A stretch of DNA of 64,000 nt, from contig CATOSU010000004.1 of the NCBI GenBank assembly GCA_951812615.1, forward strand, positions 62,001 through 126,000, written 5' to 3'. This document shows, piece after piece, positions 9,734 to 19,262 of the stretch (the first letter of the stretch is position 1; every line of letters starts with the position of its first letter). Below the pieces are notes generated by a model. The model saw only the letters and a program-made list of their open reading frames with translations, was not told where the DNA came from and did no database searches. The translations under genes and the position numbers were made by a program. The DNA comes from an uncultured Paracoccaceae bacterium. GTDB taxonomy: Bacteria; Pseudomonadota; Alphaproteobacteria; Rhodobacterales; Rhodobacteraceae.

Positions 9734-11062
9734 CTAGTCGCCAGCGTCCCTGTAAGGCGCGGCCGCGCCGTAAGCGACGTTGACCCCGCCATAGCGCCGG
9801 ACGCGGATGTTGCATTGCTCGGCATGCCCCACAAACCCTTCCAGCATGCACAGCCGCGACCCGTATTCACCGATCATTGTCGCTGCCTCGTCGGTCAGGA
9901 TCTTCTGATAACTGTGGGTTTTCAGAAACTTGCCGACCCACAGGCCACCGGTGTACCGGCCCGCCCCGCGGGTCGGCAATGTGTGGTTGGTGCCGATCAC
10001 CTTGTCGCCATTGGCCACGTTGGTCCGCGCACCCAGAAACAGCGCGCCATAGCAGGTCATGTTGTCGAGGAACCACTCGTCCCGGTCGGTCATCACCTGC
10101 ACATGCTCGCTGGCGATGTCATCGGCCACGGCCAGCATCTCGTCGTAACTGTCGCACAGGATCACCTCGCCATAATCCTGCCAGCTCACGGCGGCGGTTT
10201 CGGCGGTGGGCAGGATCCTGAGGATGCGGCCGATTTCGCTCAGCGTACCTTCTGCCAGCGCGCGCGAGTTGGTCACCAGAACCGCGGGCGAGTTGTAGCC
10301 ATGCTCGGCCTGTCCCAGCAGATCAGTGGCGCACAGCTCGGCATCGACGGTGTCGTCGGCGATCACCATGGTTTCCGTCGGCCCGGCAAAGAGGTCGATG
10401 CCCACCCGTCCGAACAGCTGCCGCTTTGCCTCGGCCACAAAGGCGTTGCCGGGACCGACCAGCAGATGCACGGGATCAATGGTTTCGGTGCCCAGCGCCA
10501 TGGCGCCCACGGCCTGTATCCCGCCCAGCACGTAAATTTCGTGCGCGCCGCCCATATGCATAGCGGCGATCACGCCCGGGTTGGGTTCGCCTTCGAACGG
10601 CGGGGTGCAGGCGATGATGCGGGGCACACTGGCGACCGAGGCGGTCACCACCGACATATGCGCCGAGGCCACCATCGGGAACTTGCCGCCCGGCACATAG
10701 CAGCCGACCGACTGTACCGGGATGTTCCTGTGTCCCAGAATGATGCCGGGCAAAGTCTCCACCTCGATATCCTGCATCGATGCCTTCTGCGCCAGCGCGA
10801 AATTGCGCACCTGTTCCTGCGCAAACCGGATATCGGCCATGTCCTGTGGGCTGACCTTGGCCACGATGGCCGCAATCTCGGCCCCGGACAGACGATAGCT
10901 CTCCCGGTCATAGCCATCGAACTTGTTGGCCAACTCCCGCACGGCGGTGTCGCCACGCGCCTCGATGTCGGACAGGGTCGTCCCGACAATGGCCGCCACC
11001 CTGGCGTCGTCCTCGGCCCGGTCGGCATCAGGCTTGCCGCGTTTCAGGTATTCAACTGCCAT
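9734..11062 (-). CDS. hpsN: Histidinol dehydrogenase-family protein, HpsN-like (sulfopropanediol dehydrogenase type)
   Basis: A 442-residue protein of the HisD fold, a zinc- and NAD-dependent alcohol-to-acid dehydrogenase. Zinc/catalytic segments are present: [12 protein letters not shown] (HisD His262 position), [18 protein letters not shown] (Asp360 position) and [19 protein letters not shown] (His419 position). The C-terminal [15 protein letters not shown] block and the [10 protein letters not shown] start are those I associate with the HpsN branch, which oxidises 2,3-dihydroxypropane-1-sulfonate, rather than true histidine biosynthesis. No his gene is nearby, which supports a non-histidine role. 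The SDR 120 bp downstream may be its partner. No sulfonate transporter or lyase is seen within the window. The symbol is tentative. Confidence 0.75.
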   Translation of the reverse strand: MAVEYLKRGKPDADRAEDDARVAAIVGTTLSDIEARGDTAVRELANKFDGYDRESYRLSGAEIAAIVAKVSPQDMADIRFAQEQVRNFALAQKASMQDIEVETLPGIILGHRNIPVQSVGCYVPGGKFPMVASAHMSVVTASVASVPRIIACTPPFEGEPNPGVIAAMHMGGAHEIYVLGGIQAVGAMALGTETIDPVHLLVGPGNAFVAEAKRQLFGRVGIDLFAGPTETMVIADDTVDAELCATDLLGQAEHGYNSPAVLVTNSRALAEGTLSEIGRILRILPTAETAAVSWQDYGEVILCDSYDEMLAVADDIASEHVQVMTDRDEWFLDNMTCYGALFLGARTNVANGDKVIGTNHTLPTRGAGRYTGGLWVGKFLKTHSYQKILTDEAATMIGEYGSRLCMLEGFVGHAEQCNIRVRRYGGVNVAYGAAAPYRDAGD

Positions 11063-11246
11063 CGGTCATTTCCTCTCTCATCGGGCGCTGCCGGTTACCC
11101 AGCCGTTTCCGCCGCACAGGTCAACACCCGGCAGACGGGGCAGGGGCCCGGACCGCTCCCGGCCGGCCCGCCGGCACCTGTTGCCGCGCGGGTCGATTTT
11201 GTGACAGCCTGCCGGCAGCCGCAACGCCTTTGGGAGATCGCAAACC

Positions 11247-12191
11247 GTGACCGAGCTGACCGGAACGCAAAAGACCGAAGCGCGCTCGCTGAACCTCAGC
11301 ATGGCGGGCAACCTGTTCATGGGCGCTGCCGGGGTGCTGGCCGCCTACCTGTCGAATTCTCAGGCCATTCTGGTGGACGGCCTGTTTTCACTGGTCGGGT
11401 TTACGGCTGCGCTGCTGGGCAAACACGTGGCGCGCAACGCAAACCGCGAGGCCGACAAGTTCCGCCCCTACGGATATGCCGGGGACGAGGCGATCTTCAC
11501 GACATTCCGCTCGCTTTCGCTGCTTGGCCTTGTTGTCTTTGCGATTGCCAACGCGGTCATGGCCATCGTCGAACACGCAAGGGGCATGCCGATGCCGGCC
11601 CTCGTATTCGAACCGATGGCGGTCTATTTCGTTGTCGTCGGCCTTACATGCGGGCTGCTCTGGCTCGTTCACCGCCGGGCCTGGGTGAAAACCGGACGCC
11701 GCAGCGATGTGCTCCGGCTCGAAGCCGGGGCCGCGGCGTTCGACGGGCTTCTGACCATGGGCGCGGCGGCGGGCCTGCTGCTGATCCACTATTTCAGGGA
11801 CGGGTTTCTGGCCCCGGTGGCCCCGGTCGGCGATTCCATCATCGTCATGATCCTGTGCGCCGGTGTGGTGTCGCATTATTTCCGCGATTTCCTCGCCGGT
11901 CTGGCCGAACTGGCCGGTGTCACCGCCACGCCCGAAAATATCGCCGCCGCACGCCGGGCCATGCGGGAAACGCTGAAATCCGCGCAGGGCGAACTGGTCG
12001 ATGTGTCGGTGACCAAACTGGGGCGGGCCTTCACGGTGGTGGTTTATTTCAACCCCGCCACGGCAATCACCGCAGCCGAGGCTGACCTGCTCACCACCCG
12101 GCTCATGGCCGATGTCGGCACCGTGCTGCCGGCGGCAGAGGTCTATGTGATGATTTCCGAACACGGGCGCGATTTCTACCCGGTGCCCTGA
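11247..12191 (+). CDS. Cation diffusion facilitator family transporter with atypical metal site
   Basis: A 314-residue inner-membrane protein of the CDF family with about six predicted TM segments in the first two thirds and a C-terminal cytoplasmic domain (VDVSVTKLGRAFTVVVYFNP). GTG start at 11247. Typical CDF proteins bind zinc in site A with DxxxD in TM2 and HxxxD in TM5 (E. coli FieF Asp45/Asp49, His153/Asp157). Here TM2 reads LVDGLFSLVG (second Asp replaced by Ser) and TM5 reads LEAGAAAFDGLL (His replaced by Ala), so two of the four expected ligands are missing. Metal transport is therefore uncertain. Divergent from the HpsN-like gene. Confidence 0.78.
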   Translation: MTELTGTQKTEARSLNLSMAGNLFMGAAGVLAAYLSNSQAILVDGLFSLVGFTAALLGKHVARNANREADKFRPYGYAGDEAIFTTFRSLSLLGLVVFAIANAVMAIVEHARGMPMPALVFEPMAVYFVVVGLTCGLLWLVHRRAWVKTGRRSDVLRLEAGAAAFDGLLTMGAAAGLLLIHYFRDGFLAPVAPVGDSIIVMILCAGVVSHYFRDFLAGLAELAGVTATPENIAAARRAMRETLKSAQGELVDVSVTKLGRAFTVVVYFNPATAITAAEADLLTTRLMADVGTVLPAAEVYVMISEHGRDFYPVP

Positions 12192-12241
12192 CCCGGGCCG
12201 CCCCGCTGCAGGGCCGGCCATCGCCCGGCGCTTCGGAGTTT

Positions 12242-12400
12242 TGCTATTTCAACGGTCTGGCCTATTCCGAAAACGCGTTGGTGACGGTTGATGTCCCGCA
12301 TCGGCGGGAAAGCCCGCAGGCCACGCAGAAAACCCTGCTGAAATGCAAACAGGGTCAGGGATCGGACCGGCCGGTCTGGGTTCAGCAGGACAAGGGCTGA
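12242..12400 (+). pseudogene. Possible remnant of a small Cys-containing protein
   Basis: Frame 12242-12400 reads CYFNGLAYSENALVTVDV and on through LLKCKQGQ to a TGA at 12398. The pattern C-Y-x-N-G-x-x-Y-S-x-x-A followed by a second Cys resembles small exported proteins of the DUF1496 kind. The frame stays open upstream into the CDF gene, but has no ATG, GTG or TTG near and no signal peptide, so it is best seen as a 5'-truncated relic. It could also be chance. Confidence 0.3.
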
Positions 12401-12413
12401 TCTTCCGGCGGTC

Positions 12414-12833
12414 CTAGTCCGCGGGACCGGACGGGCTGAATGCGATATCCGCCAGCGTCGTGGCGTTCAGCTCCTGCAAAAAGCTCTCCCGCGCACGCAC
12501 CAGCTGCCCTTTCAGCAGACAGCCGGGTTTCAGCGTGCATTTGCCGCCATCGGGCCGGAAACATTCGACCAGTGGCGTTGTGGCTTCCAGCACGCGGACC
12601 ACTTCGCCCACCCGGATATCCTTCGCCGGCACGGCAAGACTGACACCGCCCCGGTGGCCCCGCCGGGTTTGCAGGTAACCTGCCGCCGACAGCGAACTGA
12701 TCACTTTGGTCAGGTGGTGCTGCGAAACCTCCAGATCGCCCGCCAGCGTCCGTGCCGAAGATGCCTCAGAGCGGCCACCGGCCAGAGACATCAACACGCG
12801 CAGACCAAGATCGGTGAACAGGCTCAGATGCAT
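12414..12833 (-). CDS. nsrR: Rrf2-family regulator, NsrR type (nitric-oxide sensing)
   Basis: A 139-residue Rrf2 protein. The winged HTH at the N-terminus (LVSQHHLTKVISSLSAAGYLQTRRGHRGG-like region, residues 35-63) is followed by three Cys at C91, C99 and C105, spaced C-x7-C-x5-C, the NsrR pattern that holds an NO-sensitive Fe-S cluster. It is the last gene of the minus-strand nos cluster, 29 bp after nosX, consistent with NO control of denitrification genes. Symbol assigned from this motif and context; other Fe-S Rrf2 proteins (IscR, RirA) have similar cysteines but different contexts. Confidence 0.78.
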   Translation of the reverse strand: MHLSLFTDLGLRVLMSLAGGRSEASSARTLAGDLEVSQHHLTKVISSLSAAGYLQTRRGHRGGVSLAVPAKDIRVGEVVRVLEATTPLVECFRPDGGKCTLKPGCLLKGQLVRARESFLQELNATTLADIAFSPSGPAD

Positions 12834-12862
12834 AAACGGCCATACCTTTCACAGCGACACTC

Positions 12863-13831
12863 TCAAAACTGCGGCTCCGGCGCGCTGCCCGCCTGAACCA
12901 CCGTGTTTTCAATCCGCACGCCGGGAAACGCCCCCGTCACGTCCGGCCAGCGCCCCCGGCCGGTGGCGCAAAGCGCGGTCGATACCCCGTCAGCCACAAC
13001 CGCAGTCGGCGCCGAAACGCTGACCTGCCTGACCCGCATCGCGGTTTCACCCGTTCGGGGATCAAGGATATGACCAATCGCGCCGGCGGTGTCCATGACT
13101 GTCCCCAGCGGCGCCGAGGTCGCCAGCGCCCGGTCGGCCAGCGTGACGCGATGGACACAACATCCGCCTGCCGGACCCGCGATCCCGGCGCGCCAATGTC
13201 CGCCGTCCGGCGCGCGGCCCCAGGCCCGGATTTCACCGATATCAATCAGCACGTCGCGCAACCCCATCGCCTGCAGCTTTGCGGCGATCCGGTCGGTGAT
13301 GAACCCCTGCGCGATGCCGTTCAGGGTTATCGCGATGCCCGGGCGGGCAAAGCGGATACTGGCCGCGTCGAAGTGAACCGCGTTCCAGTCCGCCAGATCC
13401 ATCGCCCGAAGACGCGCCTGCGGGTCCGGCGCCCTGCCGCGTGCGGCATGCGCCGCGGTCAGCGCCCAGAGCGGCTGGATCGTCGGATCGAAGGCGCCGC
13501 CCGAGCCGCGGTGCAGGGCGGTGGCAAGCGAACACAGTTCCAGCAACTCAGCCGGCGGCGCGGCAAACGCACCGTCCCGGTTCAGTCGCGACAGGACCGA
13601 TCCCGGGCGGTAAAGACTGAAGATCTGCTCCAGCCGCGCAATCTCGGCCTCGACTGCTGCGAATACCGGCGCCGCCTCGCCGGCGGGCAGGCCGGTGATC
13701 TGCATCCGTGCCGGCGCCCCCAGCGCCACGCCGTTCCAGCGCGCGCTGATCCCTGCCGCCGCCGCGGCGGTGCCGGATACACAGGCCGCCGCGGAAATTG
13801 CGATAACCCGGCGGCGTGTCAGGTGTCTCAT
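12863..13831 (-). CDS. nosX: NosX: ApbE-family FAD:protein FMN transferase
   Basis: A 322-residue ApbE-fold protein that attaches FMN covalently to a target protein, here NosR. Twin-arginine signal at the N-terminus (RRRVIAISAAACVSGTAAAA), so periplasmic. The ApbE-like core includes EIARLEQIFSLYRPGSVLSRLN and GSGGAFDPTIQPLWAL; the nucleotide-binding segment GIAQGFITDRIAAKLQAMG and AVVADGVSTALCATG are also present. Its ATG overlaps the NosL stop as ATGA. Context (nosRZDFYL immediately upstream) is decisive for NosX rather than a generic ApbE. Confidence 0.93.
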   Translation of the reverse strand: MRHLTRRRVIAISAAACVSGTAAAAAGISARWNGVALGAPARMQITGLPAGEAAPVFAAVEAEIARLEQIFSLYRPGSVLSRLNRDGAFAAPPAELLELCSLATALHRGSGGAFDPTIQPLWALTAAHAARGRAPDPQARLRAMDLADWNAVHFDAASIRFARPGIAITLNGIAQGFITDRIAAKLQAMGLRDVLIDIGEIRAWGRAPDGGHWRAGIAGPAGGCCVHRVTLADRALATSAPLGTVMDTAGAIGHILDPRTGETAMRVRQVSVSAPTAVVADGVSTALCATGRGRWPDVTGAFPGVRIENTVVQAGSAPEPQF

Positions 13832-14340
13832 CCGTCCCGTCCTTCCAATGCCACAGCCTCGATCGCGCCCAACACGGCGCTGGCCGGGATATCGGCCAGC
13901 GTCATGACCTCGCCGCCATGTTCGGCGGCAAAAGCCTCTGCATCCGTGCGCGTGCCGAACGGGGCCAGCTCGGGCGCACCCATGCCGCCCGTCACGTCAC
14001 CGCCGACAACGAAAAACGCTTCCGGCGCGGCGATCCAGTTCGCCTCGCCCGGCGCCTCCCAGCCGGGGGCCGCCGACAGGTCGCTGACATAGATTACCGC
14101 GATCTCATGCGTGGTTTCCGGCTCTTTCAGATAGGCGACCCCGTCACGCACCTGCGCAAAGAAAATCGGGTCGGGCAGGCCGACCAGATGGATCTGCGCC
14201 TTGGGGCCGGGCATATCGGCCAGCGACATCAGGCAATAATGCCCCAGCGCCTCGTCGGTCATCGCCACCGGTCCGGGCAGCTCGGCAAGCTCCTCCCGGC
14301 AGCCCGCCAGCAACAGGATCAGGGCCAGCATGCGTTTCAT
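13828..14340 (-). CDS. nosL: NosL: copper-binding lipoprotein for NosZ maturation
   Basis: A 170-residue lipoprotein: MKRMLALILLLAGC, lipobox Cys at residue 14. Mature part includes LGHYCLMSLADMPGPKAQIHL, the conserved metal-binding region of NosL, which binds Cu(I) and supplies copper to NosZ. C-terminal part has GGDVTGGMGAPELAPFGTRTDAEAFAAEHGG, also conserved. Overlaps nosY (upstream) and nosX (downstream) by 4 bp each. Confidence 0.93.
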   Translation of the reverse strand: MKRMLALILLLAGCREELAELPGPVAMTDEALGHYCLMSLADMPGPKAQIHLVGLPDPIFFAQVRDGVAYLKEPETTHEIAVIYVSDLSAAPGWEAPGEANWIAAPEAFFVVGGDVTGGMGAPELAPFGTRTDAEAFAAEHGGEVMTLADIPASAVLGAIEAVALEGRDG

Positions 14341-15161
14341 GGTTCAACCCTCCTTAAGGCCAGCCGCGCCAGCCCGAATGCCACCACCGGCCATGCAGCA
14401 AGCGACAGGATCGCGGCCCAGCCCGGTATCGCGCCCGTGGCCCCGCTCAGCCCGGTGGCAAGCGCCAGCTCATCCGATCCGGCAAGGTTGAACAGGCGGA
14501 ACGCATCGGCCGGGTTCGCGATCAGAAGCCATGGGAAAACCTGCTGCGTGAAAGCCCCGCCACCGTCAAAGACCAGCGCCCCGAGCAGGCCCAGATCATA
14601 AAGCGCCACGAACACCACCCACACCACGATGGCCAGCCCCGCGGCGGCGCCGGGCCCGCGGGCCAGCGCCGACAGCGCGTAGCCGACAGCAAGGAACGTG
14701 GCGCCCAGCGCCACCGCGCTGAGCGTCAGGCGCAGCAGCGCGAAAAGCGATGCGGCGTCCGCGCCGCCGCTGATCCAAGCCGCCAGCCCTGACATCCCGA
14801 AGCCCAGCATGATGGCCACGGCCAGCGCCCCGACATGGGCCAGAAACTTGCCCAGCAACAGCTCGCTCCGCGACACCGGATAGGTCAGGATCAAGGCCAG
14901 ACCGCCGCGCTCCACATCGCCCGCGATGGCATCGAAGGCCAAAAGCAGCGCCAGAAGCGGCACCAGATAAACCGACAGCGTCGTCATTGACGCCACCGAC
15001 ACGGTCAACAGATCCACCCCCAGCGCCCCGGTCGGGGCCGACCCGGCAAAGGTCAGTGCCAGCGAAAAGAGCAGCATCAGCACGCTGGCAATTGCAACCC
15101 ATCGGTTGCGAATGGCAATACGCGCCTCGGCGGCGGCAATGGCAAGGATACGGGCGATCAT
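14337..15161 (-). CDS. nosY: NosY: ABC transporter permease
   Basis: A 274-residue multispanning membrane protein, six predicted TM helices, that forms with NosF the ABC transporter required for CuZ assembly in NosZ. Seen: ARIAIRNRWVAIASVLM near the N-terminus, then FDAIAGDVERGGLALILTYPVSRSELLLGKF, the cytoplasmic ABC-2 loop. Overlaps nosF and nosL as 4-bp coupling. Function follows from family and cluster. Confidence 0.93.
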   Translation of the reverse strand: MIARILAIAAAEARIAIRNRWVAIASVLMLLFSLALTFAGSAPTGALGVDLLTVSVASMTTLSVYLVPLLALLLAFDAIAGDVERGGLALILTYPVSRSELLLGKFLAHVGALAVAIMLGFGMSGLAAWISGGADAASLFALLRLTLSAVALGATFLAVGYALSALARGPGAAAGLAIVVWVVFVALYDLGLLGALVFDGGGAFTQQVFPWLLIANPADAFRLFNLAGSDELALATGLSGATGAIPGWAAILSLAAWPVVAFGLARLALRRVEP

Positions 15162-16060
15162 GTCTGCTCCCTCCCGGTAGCGAAATGTCGATACAGGTCT
15201 TCCAGACTGGGCGGGATCACATCGACATCGTCGACCAATCCGCCCAGCTCGGCAATCCGGCCCAGATGCGCCATTTTCCCGTCCGGGTCACAAATCAATT
15301 CGACGCCCCGGCAGTTGATCTGCGCACCGCCCAGCCGGCTGGCGACCTGCCCGGACTGTTCCGACGCCGTCGTCACCATCAGCCGCGTCGGCAGACGCGC
15401 CCGCCTGCGCAGGCTGGTCAGGCTGTCATCCGCCACCAGCCGCCCCCGGCGCAGAATGGCGATCCGGTCGGCGCGGGCCTCCAGCTCGGTCAGTGCGTGC
15501 GACGAAATCAGAACCGCGGTGCCCCCGGCCGCCAGCTCATCCACGATGGCATAGAAGTCATGCCGCGACATCGGGTCCAGCCCGCTGGTGGGCTCGTCCA
15601 GCAGCGCCAGCCGCGGCTTGCCCAGCAGAACCTGCGCCAGACCCAGCCGCTGCCGCATGCCCTTGGACCACGTGCCGATCCGGCGGTCCGCGGCCTCGCT
15701 CAGCCCGACCCGGTCCAGCAACGGCGCGATCACGCCGCGCGGTTCCCCGGCCAGCCGGGCAAAGAGCCGCAACTGCTCGCGCCCGGTCAGTGACTTGTGA
15801 AACGCCACCGCCTCGGGCAGGAACGCGGTCCGGCGCCGCGCCCGCGCATCGCCCGGCGCCGCCCCGAAAACCGATATGTCGCCACCGTTGATCCGGGTCA
15901 GCCCCAGGATCATCCGGATCAGCGTGGTCTTGCCGGCCCCGTTATGGCCCAGCAGCGCCACGATCTCGCCCGCGTTCAGCGTCAGGCTCAGGTCCGAAAC
16001 CGTTTCGACCTTGCCCCGCCGTTTGACGGCATTGCGGATGACAAGTGCGTCAGTTGACAT
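15158..16060 (-). CDS. nosF: NosF: ABC transporter ATPase
   Basis: A 300-residue ATPase. Walker A GHNGAGKTTLIRMI near residue 40; signature region TWSKGMRQRLGLAQVLLGKP (MSKGMRQR type); Walker B ALLDEPTSGLDP; H-loop LISSHALTE. It powers NosY in the periplasmic copper-cluster assembly pathway for nitrous-oxide reductase. Its start overlaps the nosD 3' end by 11 bp. Confidence 0.95.
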   Translation of the reverse strand: MSTDALVIRNAVKRRGKVETVSDLSLTLNAGEIVALLGHNGAGKTTLIRMILGLTRINGGDISVFGAAPGDARARRRTAFLPEAVAFHKSLTGREQLRLFARLAGEPRGVIAPLLDRVGLSEAADRRIGTWSKGMRQRLGLAQVLLGKPRLALLDEPTSGLDPMSRHDFYAIVDELAAGGTAVLISSHALTELEARADRIAILRRGRLVADDSLTSLRRRARLPTRLMVTTASEQSGQVASRLGGAQINCRGVELICDPDGKMAHLGRIAELGGLVDDVDVIPPSLEDLYRHFATGREQT

Positions 16061-17318
16061 GTGGCTCCTCCCATTCCGGACGTGCCGGGTCCGCGGGCAT
16101 CATCAGCGGATGGCTGTCCACCACCCCGCCCGACAAAAGCGACGGAAACTCCGACTGCGACCAGCGCACCAGTTGTACCGCCGGCGATCCCAGCAGCAGC
16201 CGCGCCGCCGGTTGCGTCCACAGCACCCGGTCCACCGCGTCGTTGGGGCGGAACACGCCCTCGGCGATGCCATCGCCGTCAAGATCGTAGGCGGCGAAGT
16301 CGCTCCAGTAATTGCCGCGGCCCCCGACCGACCAGTCGACCCATTTCGTGCCCGCGTATTTGACCTGTGTGCGGTTGCCCAGAAACGCGTTCCCGGTGAT
16401 CGCGTTGCGCTCTGACCCAGCGGTGAAATGAATGCCGATCAGGCAACGTTCCAGTCGGTTGCCCTCGACCCGGTTCTTATGCGCGTTGTAGATGAATATG
16501 CACTTCTCGCCGCCATCCTCGACCCGGTTGCCGGTGATCGTGCTCTTATTGGTGTAATTCAGCATGACACCGTGATCGCGGTCGCCGCGCGACAGGTTGC
16601 CGGTGACCGTGACGTTGTCGGAATACATGACCGCGAAGCCGAGGTGGTTCCCGACCGAGATACTGTCGGCCACCGTACTGTGATGGGCATACATATAATG
16701 CACCGCAAATCGCAGGTCGCGGAACCGGTTGCCGATAAACGCGTTATGCGACGAGGTGTTCACGAAAATCCCGTCGCGGCCCCAGCGTATGTCATTGCCG
16801 GCAACCCGCGCACCCGGCGCGTTCCAAACATACACACCGTTGCCGCGGTCATTCATGCGGTGATCCTGCCGGCCCTCGATCACGTTGTTTTCGACGATCG
16901 CGTCCTGCGCCCCGTGAATATCGACACCCACCAGATTGCCCAGAATGCGATTGCCGCGGACCACGGCGCGCGTGGCGTCCCGGCCCAGCGTCACACCGGC
17001 ATCCAGCCCATCTCCGCCGGATCCCGAACCGATGATGGTCAGACCGGTGATAACCACGTCCGGCGCGGCCACGGTGATGACCGACCCGTTACCGCCCGCG
17101 TCGATGGTCGCCGCGCCCGCGCCGCTCAGCGTCAGGGGCCTGGCCAGCACGACCGGGCCGGCATGGGCGCCGGGGCCGAGGCGAAGGATATCCCCCGCCC
17201 CGGCAGTTTCTACCGCACGAACCAGCGCACCCGGCTCTGCCGGCACAACGCGTTCCTCCGCATGGGAGATTGCCGCCGCAAAGACGGCAATCAACAGGGG
17301 CAGGGCGCGCCGGATCAT
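16050..17318 (-). CDS. nosD: NosD: periplasmic right-handed beta-helix protein for NosZ maturation
   Basis: A 422-residue protein. The start at 17318 gives MIRRALPLLIAVFAAAISHAEE, a clear Sec signal peptide; a longer frame upstream would run into nosZ. The mature part is made of parallel beta-helix repeats (NRILGNLVGVDIHGAQDAIVENNVIEG; NDRGNGVYVWNAPGARVAGNDI), as in NosD proteins (CASH domain). It delivers components to NosZ together with NosFY. The start lies 1 bp after the NosZ stop, so tightly coupled. Confidence 0.93.
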   Translation of the reverse strand: MIRRALPLLIAVFAAAISHAEERVVPAEPGALVRAVETAGAGDILRLGPGAHAGPVVLARPLTLSGAGAATIDAGGNGSVITVAAPDVVITGLTIIGSGSGGDGLDAGVTLGRDATRAVVRGNRILGNLVGVDIHGAQDAIVENNVIEGRQDHRMNDRGNGVYVWNAPGARVAGNDIRWGRDGIFVNTSSHNAFIGNRFRDLRFAVHYMYAHHSTVADSISVGNHLGFAVMYSDNVTVTGNLSRGDRDHGVMLNYTNKSTITGNRVEDGGEKCIFIYNAHKNRVEGNRLERCLIGIHFTAGSERNAITGNAFLGNRTQVKYAGTKWVDWSVGGRGNYWSDFAAYDLDGDGIAEGVFRPNDAVDRVLWTQPAARLLLGSPAVQLVRWSQSEFPSLLSGGVVDSHPLMMPADPARPEWEEPHVN

Positions 17319-17319
17319 G

Positions 17320-19230
17320 TCAGCTCGCCCGCGGTTCGACGAACATCCGGCCACGCATCTCCATGTGCAGCGCATGGCAGAACCACTGGCAATAGTACCA
17401 GTGCACGCCCGGACGGTCGGCAACGAAGGTGACCGATGCGGTCGCCTGCGGCCCGATCTCCATGGCGACATTGTGGTTCGACAGGCAGAAGCCGTGCGTC
17501 AGGTCGTCGATATCGTCGATATTGGTGACATAGATCGTGACCTCGTCACCCTGCTTGACGGTGAAGCTCGACATCGAAAACTCCGGCGCATAGGACGCCA
17601 TGTAGACCCGGACCTTGTTGCCGTCCCGGATTGGCTCCTCGGCGCCTTCTTCCAGATCCACACCGTCGGCCGCCGCCTGCTTGGTGGCTTCCTCCCAGAT
17701 CGGATCGTCGCGCTGATAGACCTGCGCCGGGTTCACCTTGGACCGGTGCACGACAATCGAGTCATGCGGTTCGGCAAAGGTCGACCCGTCATGGGCCACG
17801 AACATCTCGTTGCTGGAAATGTCGATCAGCTGTTCGCATTCCGGCTTCAGCGGACCAACATTCAGGAACCGGTCCTTCAAGAACTTGTTCATGGAAATCA
17901 GCCACTTGCCGTCAGCTTCCAACGTCTCGCCCATCGAGGTTGAATTGTGGCCGGGCTGATACTGAACATCCACCTTGCTGATGATCGGATCGACATCCTC
18001 GCCGGAATAGGCCCGGATCGCCTTGTCGATGTTCCACTTCACCACCTGGCTGTCCAGGAACAGCGTGGTAAACGCGTTGCCCTGTCCGTCATAGGCGGTG
18101 TGAAGCGGCCCCAGCCCCAGTTCCGGCTCACCCACGATGCAGGACCGCGGGTCCGCGTCATCGGTGAACAGCGCGTCGACCTTGGTCAGGTCCATGATCG
18201 ACACCGTCGGCGACAGCTTACCGGCAATGCAGACATGGCGCTTGTCGGGCGCGGTGTTGATGCCGTGCGGGCTGTTGGGGATCGGCACATAGCGGGTATA
18301 GTTCTTGTTCGATCCCTTGCGCCCGTCGACCACCGGCACACCGTTCAGCTCGGTATAGTCGCCCGATGCCACGGCCTTTTCGATCTCGGCGATGTTGAAG
18401 ATCACCACGTGATCCATCTCCGAAGCCATCATGTCGGGCAGGGTCATCCCCATTTCCGAGTTGTAGGAGGTGGAGAAGGCATATTTGCCCTGATAGTCAC
18501 AGTCGGTGTTGTCCAGATTGCCGGACACCATCACCTGCCACGCGACCTTCATCTCGTCACCGTCGATGGCGCTGAAAACGTTTACGTACTTGTCGGGCTC
18601 GTCCAGCACCTGACCGTCATTGACCAGCGGCGCCTCATGCTCGCCATTGGCAAAGACATAACCGGTGCGCGGATATTTCTGCGGCCGCATGCCATGGATG
18701 TCATGCGCGTTCGGGATCTCGATGATCTTGTCGCATTTCATGATGTCACAACGCACCCGGGCCACACGCGTGTTGGCCTTGTCGTTCATGAACAGGTAGC
18801 GCCCGTCATAGGTGCCGTCGGTGAACGACATATGCGGGTGGTGCAGGTCGCCATTGTCATAGGTGACCTTGCCCTGCGCCGCGAGATACCGCTTGGTTTC
18901 CGGCAGCAGCCCCTCGGTCAGGATCTTCAGCGACTCGTTGGTATGGCCCCAGCCGGTTGCCGAGCAGCGGTTGAACACCGGCACCCGCATCAGTTCGCGC
19001 ATCGACGGCACGCCGAGAATACGCAGCTCGCCGGTCTGACCCGACGACCAGAAGCCGTAATACTCATCCAGTTCGCCGGGCTTTACCTCGGCTGATGCCG
19101 CCGCAAGGGCAGGGACGGTGCCGCCGGCCAGCAACGCTGCCGTCGATGTCGAGGCCAGCACGGCCCCGGTCGCCGTGGCGCCAAGTACGCCGCGCCGGGT
19201 AATGCCTCTTTTTTTCAACTCTTCACGCAT
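17320..19230 (-). CDS. nosZ: NosZ: nitrous-oxide reductase (clade I, Tat-exported)
   Basis: A 636-residue periplasmic multicopper enzyme that reduces N2O to N2, the last step of denitrification. Start at 19230 chosen because it gives [22 protein letters not shown] with the twin-arginine motif (R12-R13); the upstream in-frame extension has no signal. CuA ligands are in [18 protein letters not shown]: Cys614, Cys618, His622, Met625. CuZ-region histidine clusters are seen in [15 protein letters not shown] and [16 protein letters not shown] Tat leader marks clade I (typical of alphaproteobacterial denitrifiers). Transcribed after nosR (32-bp gap) and before nosD (1 bp). Confidence 0.97.
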   Translation of the reverse strand: MREELKKRGITRRGVLGATATGAVLASTSTAALLAGGTVPALAAASAEVKPGELDEYYGFWSSGQTGELRILGVPSMRELMRVPVFNRCSATGWGHTNESLKILTEGLLPETKRYLAAQGKVTYDNGDLHHPHMSFTDGTYDGRYLFMNDKANTRVARVRCDIMKCDKIIEIPNAHDIHGMRPQKYPRTGYVFANGEHEAPLVNDGQVLDEPDKYVNVFSAIDGDEMKVAWQVMVSGNLDNTDCDYQGKYAFSTSYNSEMGMTLPDMMASEMDHVVIFNIAEIEKAVASGDYTELNGVPVVDGRKGSNKNYTRYVPIPNSPHGINTAPDKRHVCIAGKLSPTVSIMDLTKVDALFTDDADPRSCIVGEPELGLGPLHTAYDGQGNAFTTLFLDSQVVKWNIDKAIRAYSGEDVDPIISKVDVQYQPGHNSTSMGETLEADGKWLISMNKFLKDRFLNVGPLKPECEQLIDISSNEMFVAHDGSTFAEPHDSIVVHRSKVNPAQVYQRDDPIWEEATKQAAADGVDLEEGAEEPIRDGNKVRVYMASYAPEFSMSSFTVKQGDEVTIYVTNIDDIDDLTHGFCLSNHNVAMEIGPQATASVTFVADRPGVHWYYCQWFCHALHMEMRGRMFVEPRAS

Positions 19231-19262
19231 GGTTTGGTCTCCTCTCTGGTTTTCGGCGCGGG

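Noticed and set aside
9734-11062. Histidine biosynthesis HisD
   Set aside because: No his genes nearby and the N- and C-terminal blocks fit the HpsN branch better; kept as HpsN-like with reservation.
9605-12085. 826-codon plus-strand frame
   Set aside because: It is the opposite-strand shadow of the HpsN-like gene and an alternate frame of the CDF gene; composition-driven, no family features.
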